DNA of 5,713 bases from Actinobacteria bacterium RBG_16_64_13. Lineage in GTDB: Bacteria; Actinomycetota; Thermoleophilia; RBG-16-64-13. The DNA is taken from assembly GCA_001768675.1 (NCBI GenBank), contig MELN01000017.1, positions 117,877-123,589 of the forward strand, given 5' to 3'. The position numbers were made by a program, and so were the translations under genes. The notes under the pieces are model-generated. The model was not told the DNA's origin. It worked only from the letters and a program-made list of their open reading frames with translations, and did not search any database. Of this stretch, positions 1 to 4,540 are shown piece after piece. Positions within the stretch are counted from its first letter, which is position 1; every line of letters begins with the position of its first letter.

Positions 1-907
1 CAATATGATCCCCGCCGCTACGAAGACCCGCCGTGTCTACCAGGTGTATCGGGACCCCCCCGATCTCCATCAGTTCCTCGACTGTGTCCCTCGTCGTGCC
101 GGGGATGTCCGAGACGATGGCACGCTCCCGCATGAGTAGCGCGTTCAACAGCGAGCTCTTGCCCACGTTCGGCTTGCCCACGATCGCGGTACGGACGCCG
201 TACTCCAACGCCCTCCCCAGAAAGGCTGTGCGCAGCAATCGCAGCAGGTCGCCCTGTGCTTCCGCCAGCTCGGCCGCGAGCCCTTCCCAGTCAAGCTCGT
301 CGACGTCGTCATCCGAGAAGTCCACCGTCGCCTCTATGCGCGCCAGCGCGGACACCAGTCGCGCCCTTATCGCCCGAAGTCTCTCGGAAAGGCCTCCATC
401 CAGCTGCCGCACGGACGCCCTTAGCGCGCTGCTGCTGCGCGCAGCGACGACGGCAGCGACGCCCTCCGCCTGTGCCAAGTCGATGCGGCCGTTCAGAAAC
501 GCGCGTCTGGTGAACTCACCCGGTTCCGCCAGACGAGCTCCCAGCCCCACCATCAGACGAAGCACCGCCCGCTGGGCGGCCACACCCCCGTGGCAGTGCA
601 GTTCGACGACATCTTCTCGGGTATACGTACGGGGCCTCCGCATCACCGCCATGAGGACCTCGTCGACGACCTCTCCGCTGTCGGGATAGACCACGTGCCC
701 GTATAGAAGGCAATGCGACTCTCCCGACTGCAAAGGGCTCCCCCGCGCCGCGACAAACGCAGACTCCGCCAGGTGAATGGCCGCGGGCCCGCTCAGACGC
801 ACGATCCCGATCGCCCCCGCGCCGACGGCCGTCGACACGGCGACGATAGTGTCGGTATCCTCCTCGTGTGTCTGGCTGTCCGTGTGCGGACTCTCGTGCG
901 GTTCCAC
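1..907 (-). CDS. mnmE: tRNA uridine-5-carboxymethylaminomethyl modification GTPase MnmE, 5' part (cut by window edge)
   Basis: MnmE is a cytosolic GTPase that works with MnmG to modify the wobble uridine (U34) of certain tRNAs. About 302 residues are visible, against about 450-460 for the family; the rest, including the G4 motif and the C-terminal cysteine motif, lies beyond position 1. The formyl-tetrahydrofolate-binding N-domain is clear: DTIVAVSTAVGAGAIGIVRL at about 19-38, REDVVELHCHGG near 97-108, and PGEFTRRAFLNGRIDLAQAE at 129-148. The G domain follows, with P-loop GKPNVGKS at 244-251, G2 GTTRD at 270-274 and G3 DTAGLR at 291-296. The start is GTG at 907, with AGGAG at 914-918 six bases upstream; no later start precedes the conserved N-terminus. 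This gives an acidic, His-containing extension of about 18 residues not seen in the E. coli protein. It is the last visible gene of the rpmH-led cluster, 34 nt after jag. Identification is secure; the extension's role is unknown. Confidence 0.96.
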   Translation of the reverse strand, partial: MEPHESPHTDSQTHEEDTDTIVAVSTAVGAGAIGIVRLSGPAAIHLAESAFVAARGSPLQSGESHCLLYGHVVYPDSGEVVDEVLMAVMRRPRTYTREDVVELHCHGGVAAQRAVLRLMVGLGARLAEPGEFTRRAFLNGRIDLAQAEGVAAVVAARSSSALRASVRQLDGGLSERLRAIRARLVSALARIEATVDFSDDDVDELDWEGLAAELAEAQGDLLRLLRTAFLGRALEYGVRTAIVGKPNVGKSSLLNALLMRERAIVSDIPGTTRDTVEELMEIGGVPIHLVDTAGLRSGGDHI

Positions 908-941
908 AGGGCACTCCTACACCGTACGGCCGTAGCCCCGT

Positions 942-1766
942 CTATCTCACGGGGGATATGACCACCGAGCGGTTCGGCTCTCGGCCCTCACTCGCGGTCA
1001 CAACGTCGTTTCGGCTCCTGAGCGCCAGATGCACGATCTTTCGTTCGGCCGGGGTCATCGGGGTCAACTGCACGGCCCGACCCCGCTTCGCCGCTTCGTC
1101 CGCCTTGCGCAGCGCAACCCGCTCGATCTGCCTGCGCCGGCGCTCCTTGTACCCTTCAGCGTCAAGCTCGACGTGCTTTCGCACGTGAGACCCCGGGAAC
1201 ACCGCGATCCCGGCCAGGTACTCCACCGCGTCGATCGTCTGACCGCGTCTACCTATCAAGATCCCCAGATCGTCACCCGTGATCTCCGCGTGGATATCCT
1301 CGGGCCCTTCTGCGATGCGAACCTGCGCGGCCAGCCCCATCTCCTCCAGCACTCTCTCCAGGAAGGCGCGCAACCGTGAAGCGGCTGGTCTGTCAGCCCA
1401 ATCCTCGGCGAGATACTCCTCTTCCGACCCGGCGTCGCGAGAATCGACTTGGTATTCCTCGTCGTCCTCATAGCTCTCGTCCTCAAGATCGTCCCGTAGA
1501 AGCTCCGGTGGTTGAGCGTCAGCCTCGGGTCCGTAGAAATCGAACTCGTCGCCGACCAAAGCGACTTCGACCACGGCGTCTACTGCGCCCACTCCCATGA
1601 ACCCCTCCTCGGGAGGGATGACGATCGTCACCTCATACTGGTCGTCTGCGAGCTCGCCCGGAGCGAAGTCTAGTTCAGCTAGAGCCCTTTGAACCGCCAT
1701 CTCCACGGTTCTGCCGCTGGCTTTTGCTACCTGTTGCCTTGCCTTGCTGTCCCGTCTTCTGGCCAC
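942..1766 (-). CDS. jag: Jag/KhpB-type RNA-binding protein (Jag_N, KH, R3H domains)
   Basis: Jag (KhpB/EloR) is a cytoplasmic RNA-binding protein that in Gram-positives pairs with KhpA and influences cell elongation. The predicted product is 274 aa, longer than typical (about 170-210). Order: short basic N-terminus; Jag_N domain at about 15-65 (KASGRTVEMAVQRALAEL, then PPEEGFMGVGA); an acidic linker at about 72-122 rich in D and E; a KH domain with the GxxG loop IGRRGQT at about 171-177; and an R3H domain with the R-x3-H signature RKIVH at 242-246. The frame is open up to 1883, but the upstream part is Arg/Pro-rich and only shadows the yidC tail. I chose GTG at 1766 because GGAGG (1775-1779) sits 8 nt upstream. 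That start leaves a 92-nt out-of-frame overlap with yidC. The next candidate, ATG at 1700, would cut into Jag_N. The acidic insert is unusual; its function is not known to me. Confidence 0.93.
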   Translation of the reverse strand: MARRRDSKARQQVAKASGRTVEMAVQRALAELDFAPGELADDQYEVTIVIPPEEGFMGVGAVDAVVEVALVGDEFDFYGPEADAQPPELLRDDLEDESYEDDEEYQVDSRDAGSEEEYLAEDWADRPAASRLRAFLERVLEEMGLAAQVRIAEGPEDIHAEITGDDLGILIGRRGQTIDAVEYLAGIAVFPGSHVRKHVELDAEGYKERRRRQIERVALRKADEAAKRGRAVQLTPMTPAERKIVHLALRSRNDVVTASEGREPNRSVVISPVR

Positions 1767-2592
1767 TACTCTTGCCTCCACTCTTCCCGGCCGGCCGTGC
1801 CGAGGTCTTCGCGGGGGGCCGTGCCGAGGTCTTCCCGGTCGAGCGCGCCGGGGTCGTCTTCTCTTTGACCGGAGGAGCCACAACGGCCACAGGCACCGGT
1901 ATTATCTTCTCAGCGGCGAACTGCTGACCGATCGTCCAAAGGTTGGACGTGAACCAGTAGATGAACAGACCCGCGGGCCACTTATACACGAACATGAAGA
2001 TCCCGATCATCACGGGCATCACATAGGCGATGATCTTCTGCTGCCCCGCGCCCTTTCTGGACATCTGCCACGACGCCACGAACTGGCTGGCGATGTAGAG
2101 GAACATCAACACGATGTTGAACTTCGTGATGTCCGGTATCCACAGCCAGCCGATCGGCGACGAGTGCCACACCGACGAGAACGACCCGACGTCGGGTGGA
2201 ACAAGCCAAGACAAGGCGTCCTTGCTCCAGAATATGGCTTGGCCCTGCTCGCGCAGCATATAGAACAGACCCAGGAACACCGGCATCTGCAGGAGCAGCG
2301 GAAGACACGATCCGAACGGGCTGACGTTGTTCTCCCGGTAGAACTCCATCATCTTCTGGTTCAAAATCTGGCGGTCGTTCTTGTATTTCTCCTGCAGGAG
2401 TTTGACCTGCGGCTGCAAGGCCTGCATGGCCCGCATGCTCTTGATCTGCCGCCACGTCAGAGGAACGAGGACAACCCGTACGATGACGGTGAGCAGGACG
2501 ATGGCCCAAGACCAGCCGACACCCACGTTCTCGTGCAAGAATCTGAGGATCGCAAAGAAGAAGTCGCTGAGAGGTGAAAAGAAGTTCTCCAT
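1675..2592 (-). CDS. yidC: Membrane protein insertase YidC/Oxa1 family, with long basic tail
   Basis: YidC inserts and folds membrane proteins, alone or with SecYEG. The 305-aa product lacks the large periplasmic domain of proteobacterial YidC and starts close to the first conserved segment. I see no lipobox cysteine, unlike Bacillus SpoIIIJ. Visible features: hydrophobic segment with the groove arginine R39 at about 26-46 (TVIVRVVLVPLT); a cytoplasmic helical hairpin rich in K/Q/M at about 50-88; NVSPFGSCLPLLLQMPVFLG at 89-108, a family hallmark, leading into the second membrane segment; further segments at about 155-172, 188-203 and 206-222. Residues from about 242 to 305 form a K/R/S/T/G/P-rich tail containing an 8-residue tandem repeat. 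Such tails in other YidC proteins bind ribosomes. The start is ATG at 2592 with only a weak SD (GAG), 8 nt after yidD, so coupled translation is likely. The tail's coding region overlaps jag by 92 nt. Confidence 0.96.
   Translation of the reverse strand: MENFFSPLSDFFFAILRFLHENVGVGWSWAIVLLTVIVRVVLVPLTWRQIKSMRAMQALQPQVKLLQEKYKNDRQILNQKMMEFYRENNVSPFGSCLPLLLQMPVFLGLFYMLREQGQAIFWSKDALSWLVPPDVGSFSSVWHSSPIGWLWIPDITKFNIVLMFLYIASQFVASWQMSRKGAGQQKIIAYVMPVMIGIFMFVYKWPAGLFIYWFTSNLWTIGQQFAAEKIIPVPVAVVAPPVKEKTTPARSTGKTSARPPAKTSARPAGKSGGKSSGQKTGQQGKATGSKSQRQNRGDGGSKGSS
1775..1779 (-). promoter_or_regulatory. Shine-Dalgarno of jag inside the yidC coding region
   Basis: GGAGG on the minus strand lies 8 nt before the GTG at 1766. 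It is one of the strongest ribosome binding sites in the window and decides the jag start. Because it sits within yidC codons, ribosomes translating yidC pass over it, so the two genes are likely translationally coupled (inference). Confidence 0.65.
1793..1834 (-). repeat. In-frame tandem repeat in the yidC tail
   Basis: The 18-nt plus-strand sequence ggccgtgccgaggtcttc occurs at 1793-1810 and again at 1817-1834, a 24-nt period. In YidC it encodes KTSARPPA followed by KTSARPAG. The period is a multiple of three, so a change in copy number would alter tail length without a frameshift. It lies upstream of the 92-nt overlap with jag, so it affects only YidC. Confidence 0.8.
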
Positions 2593-2600
2593 GCCTGCTC

Positions 2601-2969
2601 TTAGCTACTCTTCCCACTGATCAGCATGCGGCCATGTCGCGCCGGTTCAGGTTTCCGCAGATCATCCGCGAGGGTCGCATGGCCCGCTTTGCACGCGCAC
2701 GCAGCCTCACCGTTGCCGGACAGCCCGAAAAGCCTCTGGCGCTCGACCGGATCGTAGCCACCGTAACTCAGCGGGTTGCAGCGCAGCAGCCGCCACGCCG
2801 CCAGAACGCTTCCCCGGAAGACCCCGTACCGGCTCAGCGCGTCTACGGCGTATTGGGAGCAAGAGGGATAGTACTTGCACGACTGCGGAAGCGCAGGCGA
2901 GATGAACGTCTGGTAGGCCCGAACGGTCCACACCAGAACGACTCTGATCGGGTTCCAATGACACTTCAC
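2601..2969 (-). CDS. yidD: Membrane protein insertion efficiency factor YidD
   Basis: YidD is a small, inner-face membrane-associated protein that assists YidC-dependent insertion. The 122-aa product has the family signature: an amphipathic N-terminal helix (about 6-20), ISPALPQSCKYYPSCSQYA at 23-41, RYGVFRGSVLAAWRLLRCNP at 47-66, and GGYDPV at 70-75. The conserved cysteines C31, C37 and C64 are present. The family is often about 70-90 aa; here about 45 further residues follow GGYDPV, with a CAC motif at 91-93 and a basic end. The GTG start at 2969 overlaps the rnpA stop by 4 nt (GTGA), a classic coupled arrangement, and GAGGAG lies 11 nt upstream. Identification is firm. The tail is not conserved as far as I recall. 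Confidence 0.95.
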   Translation of the reverse strand: MKCHWNPIRVVLVWTVRAYQTFISPALPQSCKYYPSCSQYAVDALSRYGVFRGSVLAAWRLLRCNPLSYGGYDPVERQRLFGLSGNGEAACACKAGHATLADDLRKPEPARHGRMLISGKSS

Positions 2970-3361
2970 GAAGGCCGCCGCTCCTCGCCACCCAAGATGA
3001 GCGAGGCCTTGCGCAGTACCTCAACCATCTTCTCTTCCACTGCCTTGCAACCCCCAGCTTCGACCAGTTCGCCTATCGGCGTGCGCGCGATGAGAACAAT
3101 GTCCATGTTCCCCCGAAGAGACTGAGCGTGGGCACGAAAGGCTTCGCGCATGACACGCTTGATCCGATTCCGATCGACCGAGGTACCGAGACGCCTCGAA
3201 ACAGAGAACCCTACTCGAGGCCCGCTCTGCGGCTCCCGAGGCCCCAACTCCAAGCGCTCGAAATAGTATAGAACGAGATACTTGTTGGCAACAGACCGCC
3301 CCGTGCGGTAGACGCGGGTGAAGTCCTCAGATCGTGACAGTCGGCCGCGGGACCGATTCAC
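2966..3361 (-). CDS. rnpA: Ribonuclease P protein component
   Basis: RnpA is the protein subunit of RNase P, which removes 5' leaders from pre-tRNAs together with the rnpB RNA. The 131-aa product shows the family pattern: RLSRSEDFTRVYRTG at 7-21, RVGFSVSRRLG at 49-59, the RNR motif RNRIKRVMREAFR at 64-76, and a C-terminal strand-helix region. The length is normal (about 110-135). GTG at 3361 is the first possible start after the in-frame rpmH stop codon and lies 6 nt beyond it. There is almost no SD (AGG directly abuts the start), so initiation probably depends on ribosomes finishing rpmH. Whether rnpB lies elsewhere cannot be judged here. Confidence 0.96.
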   Translation of the reverse strand: MNRSRGRLSRSEDFTRVYRTGRSVANKYLVLYYFERLELGPREPQSGPRVGFSVSRRLGTSVDRNRIKRVMREAFRAHAQSLRGNMDIVLIARTPIGELVEAGGCKAVEEKMVEVLRKASLILGGEERRPS

Positions 3362-3367
3362 CCTGGA

Positions 3368-3502
3368 CTACGCCGAAAGACGTTTGCGACCCTTGTCGCG
3401 CCTCCGCTTGAGCACGGCCCTTCCGGCACGAGTGCTCATGCGGACACGAAAGCCGTGAGTCTTCTTGCGCCGACGCTTGTTCGGCTGATACGTCCTCTTC
3501 AC
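3368..3502 (-). CDS. rpmH: 50S ribosomal protein L34
   Basis: L34 is a 44-aa, very basic large-subunit protein. The translation begins MKRTYQPNKRRRKKTHGFRV and continues RMSTRAGRAVLKRRRDKGRK, ending RLSA. It matches the family over its full length, including KRTYQPNxRxRxxxHGFRxRM. The start is GTG at 3502; GAGG (3507-3510) lies 4 nt upstream, a rather short spacing. It is the first gene of the leftward cluster, transcribed from the near-consensus promoter at 3641-3669 through a leader of about 130 nt. Confidence 0.97.
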   Translation of the reverse strand: MKRTYQPNKRRRKKTHGFRVRMSTRAGRAVLKRRRDKGRKRLSA

Positions 3503-3634
3503 GTTCCCTCACTTCTTGTCCATCGCCTCTAGAGCGGGCGACGGGGTCCAGCGACATCCCGGGAAGTCCGCTCGGAACCTGTGCCACCATGACTCTCCCA
3601 GCACGGGAGGCCCTTCTGCATCGCTATCAAAGGG
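3503..3634 (-). promoter_or_regulatory. rpmH 5' untranslated leader
   Basis: This is the inferred leader between the predicted start of transcription (about 3634) and the rpmH start codon. It contains a small hairpin, CTCCC-GTGCT-GGGAG, at 3595-3609. I recognise no known riboswitch or protein-binding leader, and no T-run follows the hairpin. The leader's extent depends on the promoter call. Confidence 0.4.
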
Positions 3635-3640
3635 TGCCGA

Positions 3641-3669
3641 AGTATACAAGTCCGCTCCCTGCCCGTCAA
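3641..3669 (-). promoter_or_regulatory. Housekeeping-sigma promoter of the rpmH-rnpA-yidD-yidC-jag-mnmE cluster
   Basis: On the minus strand, TTGACG (3664-3669) and TATACT (3641-3646) are separated by exactly 17 nt. Each hexamer differs from consensus by one base. The predicted transcript start is near 3634, about 130 nt before the rpmH start codon. It is the best promoter match I see in the window and is correctly oriented for a highly expressed ribosomal-protein operon. Confidence 0.85.
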
Positions 3670-3768
3670 TCGGAAGTACTAGCACCGGTAGACGCGCGCG
3701 AGTAGCACACGAGACACACTGTCGAGGTCCGGCGTCCGCCGTCACCGCTCCAAGCGTACACAGGCACT

Positions 3769-3786
3769 TGTGGATACTGTGGAAAC
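3769..3786 (+). promoter_or_regulatory. Two abutting DnaA-box-like sites
   Basis: TGTGGATAC (3769-3777) and TGTGGAAAC (3778-3786) lie head to tail with no gap. They match TGTGGATAA at 8/9 and 7/9. They sit about 100 nt upstream of the -35 of the rpmH promoter, on the rpmH side of the origin. Direct abutment in one orientation suggests cooperative DnaA binding (inference). Confidence 0.7.
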
Positions 3787-3789
3787 ACG

Positions 3790-4187
3790 TCCACCGGCCC
3801 CTCCTTCGCCTCTAGGCTCCCTCCCTGCTCTGTGGACCCCTCCCCGCTCTTGACCGCCGCCAGCGCACGCAATCCGCCCGACGACCCCCCTGGAGGCAAG
3901 ATGCCCCGCACCGCAGCCACCCGCGCGCGGCTCACCCGCGAAGGGTCCCGGCTGCGGGGGCCTCCGCTGCGCCCTCCCTCGCCTTTCCCCGCCCGGGCTA
4001 TCTCGCCCGTCGCGACCGCTTGTGCACGGGCTCCACGCACCGTCGCCCTGCGGCCATCCCGGTAGAAGCCGCCCGCGGACTCGCTCATGATTCCAGCGGG
4101 AGGCACCCGAGGCTTTGACCTAGGCCGCCCACCGTCCGCGATCTCCGAGACACGGACAGCTTCGCGATCGCGCCCGAATCGAGGCCG
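3790..4187. other. GC-rich stretch of about 400 bp with no supported gene
   Basis: Open frames exist here on both strands, but their products are low-complexity G/R/A/P/S-rich sequences without recognisable motifs, typical of chance ORFs in high-GC DNA. Short GC-rich inverted repeats are visible, for example CGCGG-CTCAC-CCGCG and CGGGC-TATCTC-GCCCG. I recognise no tRNA, rRNA or known structured RNA. One weak DnaA-like site (TGTGGACCC) is at 3831-3839. Confidence 0.5.
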
Positions 4188-4232
4188 AGTAGAAACCCAC
4201 TTTCCCCATTTTCAACAGAAAAGGTGGTCTAT
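4188..4232. other. Candidate DNA unwinding element
   Basis: By my count this 45-bp stretch is about 60% A+T, in a window that otherwise runs above 60% G+C. It lies directly beside the main DnaA-box cluster (4243-4293). It includes a small inverted repeat, TTTTC-AACA-GAAAA, at 4209-4222. Local AT-richness next to DnaA boxes is what an unwinding element requires. I cannot compute duplex stability, so the call is tentative. Confidence 0.45.
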
Positions 4233-4383
4233 GCGGGCTTCGTCTTCCACTGTTCTGCACGTTTTGCACAGGTGTGGACTACCCTGTGGATAAGCTCACT
4301 TTCCCCCCTGCAAAACGGCATTCTTGACCTGGTGGCATCGACCACGCAAACCCCCCTTCAGGAAGCAAAGAACTGCACTTTCC
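4198..4383 (+). repeat. Three dispersed CACTTTCC direct repeats in the origin
   Basis: CACTTTCCCC occurs at 4198-4207 and again at 4297-4306, and the core CACTTTCC at 4376-4383. All are in the same orientation. They bracket the main DnaA-box cluster. The third lies partly in the loop of the 4368-4392 stem-loop. I know of no named protein for this motif. Confidence 0.55.
4243..4293. promoter_or_regulatory. Main cluster of DnaA-box-like sites
   Basis: Five sites lie in 51 bp. Three point one way: TCTTCCACT (4243-4251, 6/9 to TTATCCACA), TTCTGCACG (4253-4261, 6/9) and TTTTGCACA (4262-4270, 7/9). Two point the other way: TGTGGACTA (4273-4281, 7/9 to TGTGGATAA) and TGTGGATAA (4285-4293, perfect). 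Spacing is 9-12 bp, close to one helical turn. The perfect box is probably the anchor and the others lower-affinity sites (inference). Confidence 0.75.
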
Positions 4384-4392
4384 GTAGTTCTT
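4368..4392. repeat. Inverted repeat / stem-loop between DnaA boxes and promoter
   Basis: AAGAACT (4368-4374) and AGTTCTT (4386-4392) are perfect inverted arms. In RNA or single-stranded DNA the stem can extend by a G-T and a C-G pair to 9 bp with a 7-nt ACTTTCC loop. No T-run follows, so it is not an obvious terminator. It could be a protein-binding palindrome or a single-stranded origin structure. Confidence 0.5.
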
Positions 4393-4405
4393 GAGCGTCG
4401 CCGCC

Positions 4406-4414
4406 TGTGGAAAA
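4406..4414 (+). promoter_or_regulatory. DnaA-box-like site overlapping a promoter -35
   Basis: TGTGGAAAA differs from TGTGGATAA at one position. It covers the likely -35 element of the rightward promoter at 4408-4436, so DnaA bound here should interfere with transcription of the ATPase-HTH gene and perhaps dnaA (inference). Confidence 0.65.
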
Positions 4415-4436
4415 AGCCCTTGCATGTAGTTACAAT
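4408..4436 (+). promoter_or_regulatory. Probable promoter of the ATPase-HTH gene and dnaA
   Basis: TGGAAA (4408-4413, 4/6 to TTGACA) and TACAAT (4431-4436, 5/6 to TATAAT) are separated by 17 nt. The predicted transcript start is near 4443, about 100 nt before the chosen ATG at 4541. It is weaker than the rpmH promoter and is overlapped by a DnaA-like box, as in autoregulated dnaA promoters. Confidence 0.55.
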
Positions 4437-4540
4437 GGCGGAGAGTTTCCGGCACGCCAGTCCAACCGCCCGAACGCAAGGCCACCGCCCAGCCAATGAC
4501 CGCCGACACACCCTCTCATCACCGCTCCGGAGCCCCGCTG

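Larger units (their letters stand above)
3670..4440. other. oriC: Probable chromosomal replication origin (oriC)
   Basis: This non-coding interval sits between divergent rpmH and dnaA arms, the usual origin position in Gram-positive bacteria. It contains about nine DnaA-box-like sites grouped at 3769-3786, 3831-3839 (weak, TGTGGACCC), 4243-4293 and 4406-4414. One is a perfect TGTGGATAA and two differ by one base. A locally AT-rich stretch adjoins the main cluster. Genes on both sides are transcribed outward, in agreement with bidirectional replication from here. The exact borders are inferred. Confidence 0.85.

Noticed and set aside
33..689. 218-codon plus-strand frame opposite mnmE
   Set aside because: The Ser/Arg/Ala-rich product is antisense to well-conserved MnmE codons; a shadow frame.
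1767..1883. Longer jag start at 1883
   Set aside because: The added 39 residues are Arg/Pro-rich and simply mirror the repetitive yidC tail in another frame. GTG 1766 has a strong SD and fits the domain boundary.
1744..2577. 277-codon plus-strand frame opposite yidC
   Set aside because: The product is Arg/His/Pro-rich and lies antisense to a certain yidC gene; a high-GC shadow frame.
3509..3745. 78-codon minus-strand frame ending 6 nt before rpmH, as if a leader peptide
   Set aside because: The strong rpmH promoter lies inside it, so the main transcript would lack its start. It has no SD I can see and no family resemblance.
3790..3850. Minus-strand CACAGAGCAGGG resembling a segment of bacterial RNase P RNA
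   Set aside because: The other universal RNase P RNA elements, such as GAGGAAAGTCC and ACAGAA, are absent nearby. The match overlaps a DnaA-like site and is probably coincidence.
3666..4106. 146-codon minus-strand open frame (GTG start) across the GC-rich origin stretch
   Set aside because: The product is low-complexity and has no recognisable motif. The frame spans the tandem DnaA boxes and ends at the rpmH promoter. More likely a chance ORF in high-GC DNA.
4496..4540. Upstream ATG at 4496 for the ATPase-HTH gene
   Set aside because: It has only a distant AAGG as ribosome site, while ATG 4541 has GGAG at 8 nt. It is not excluded.
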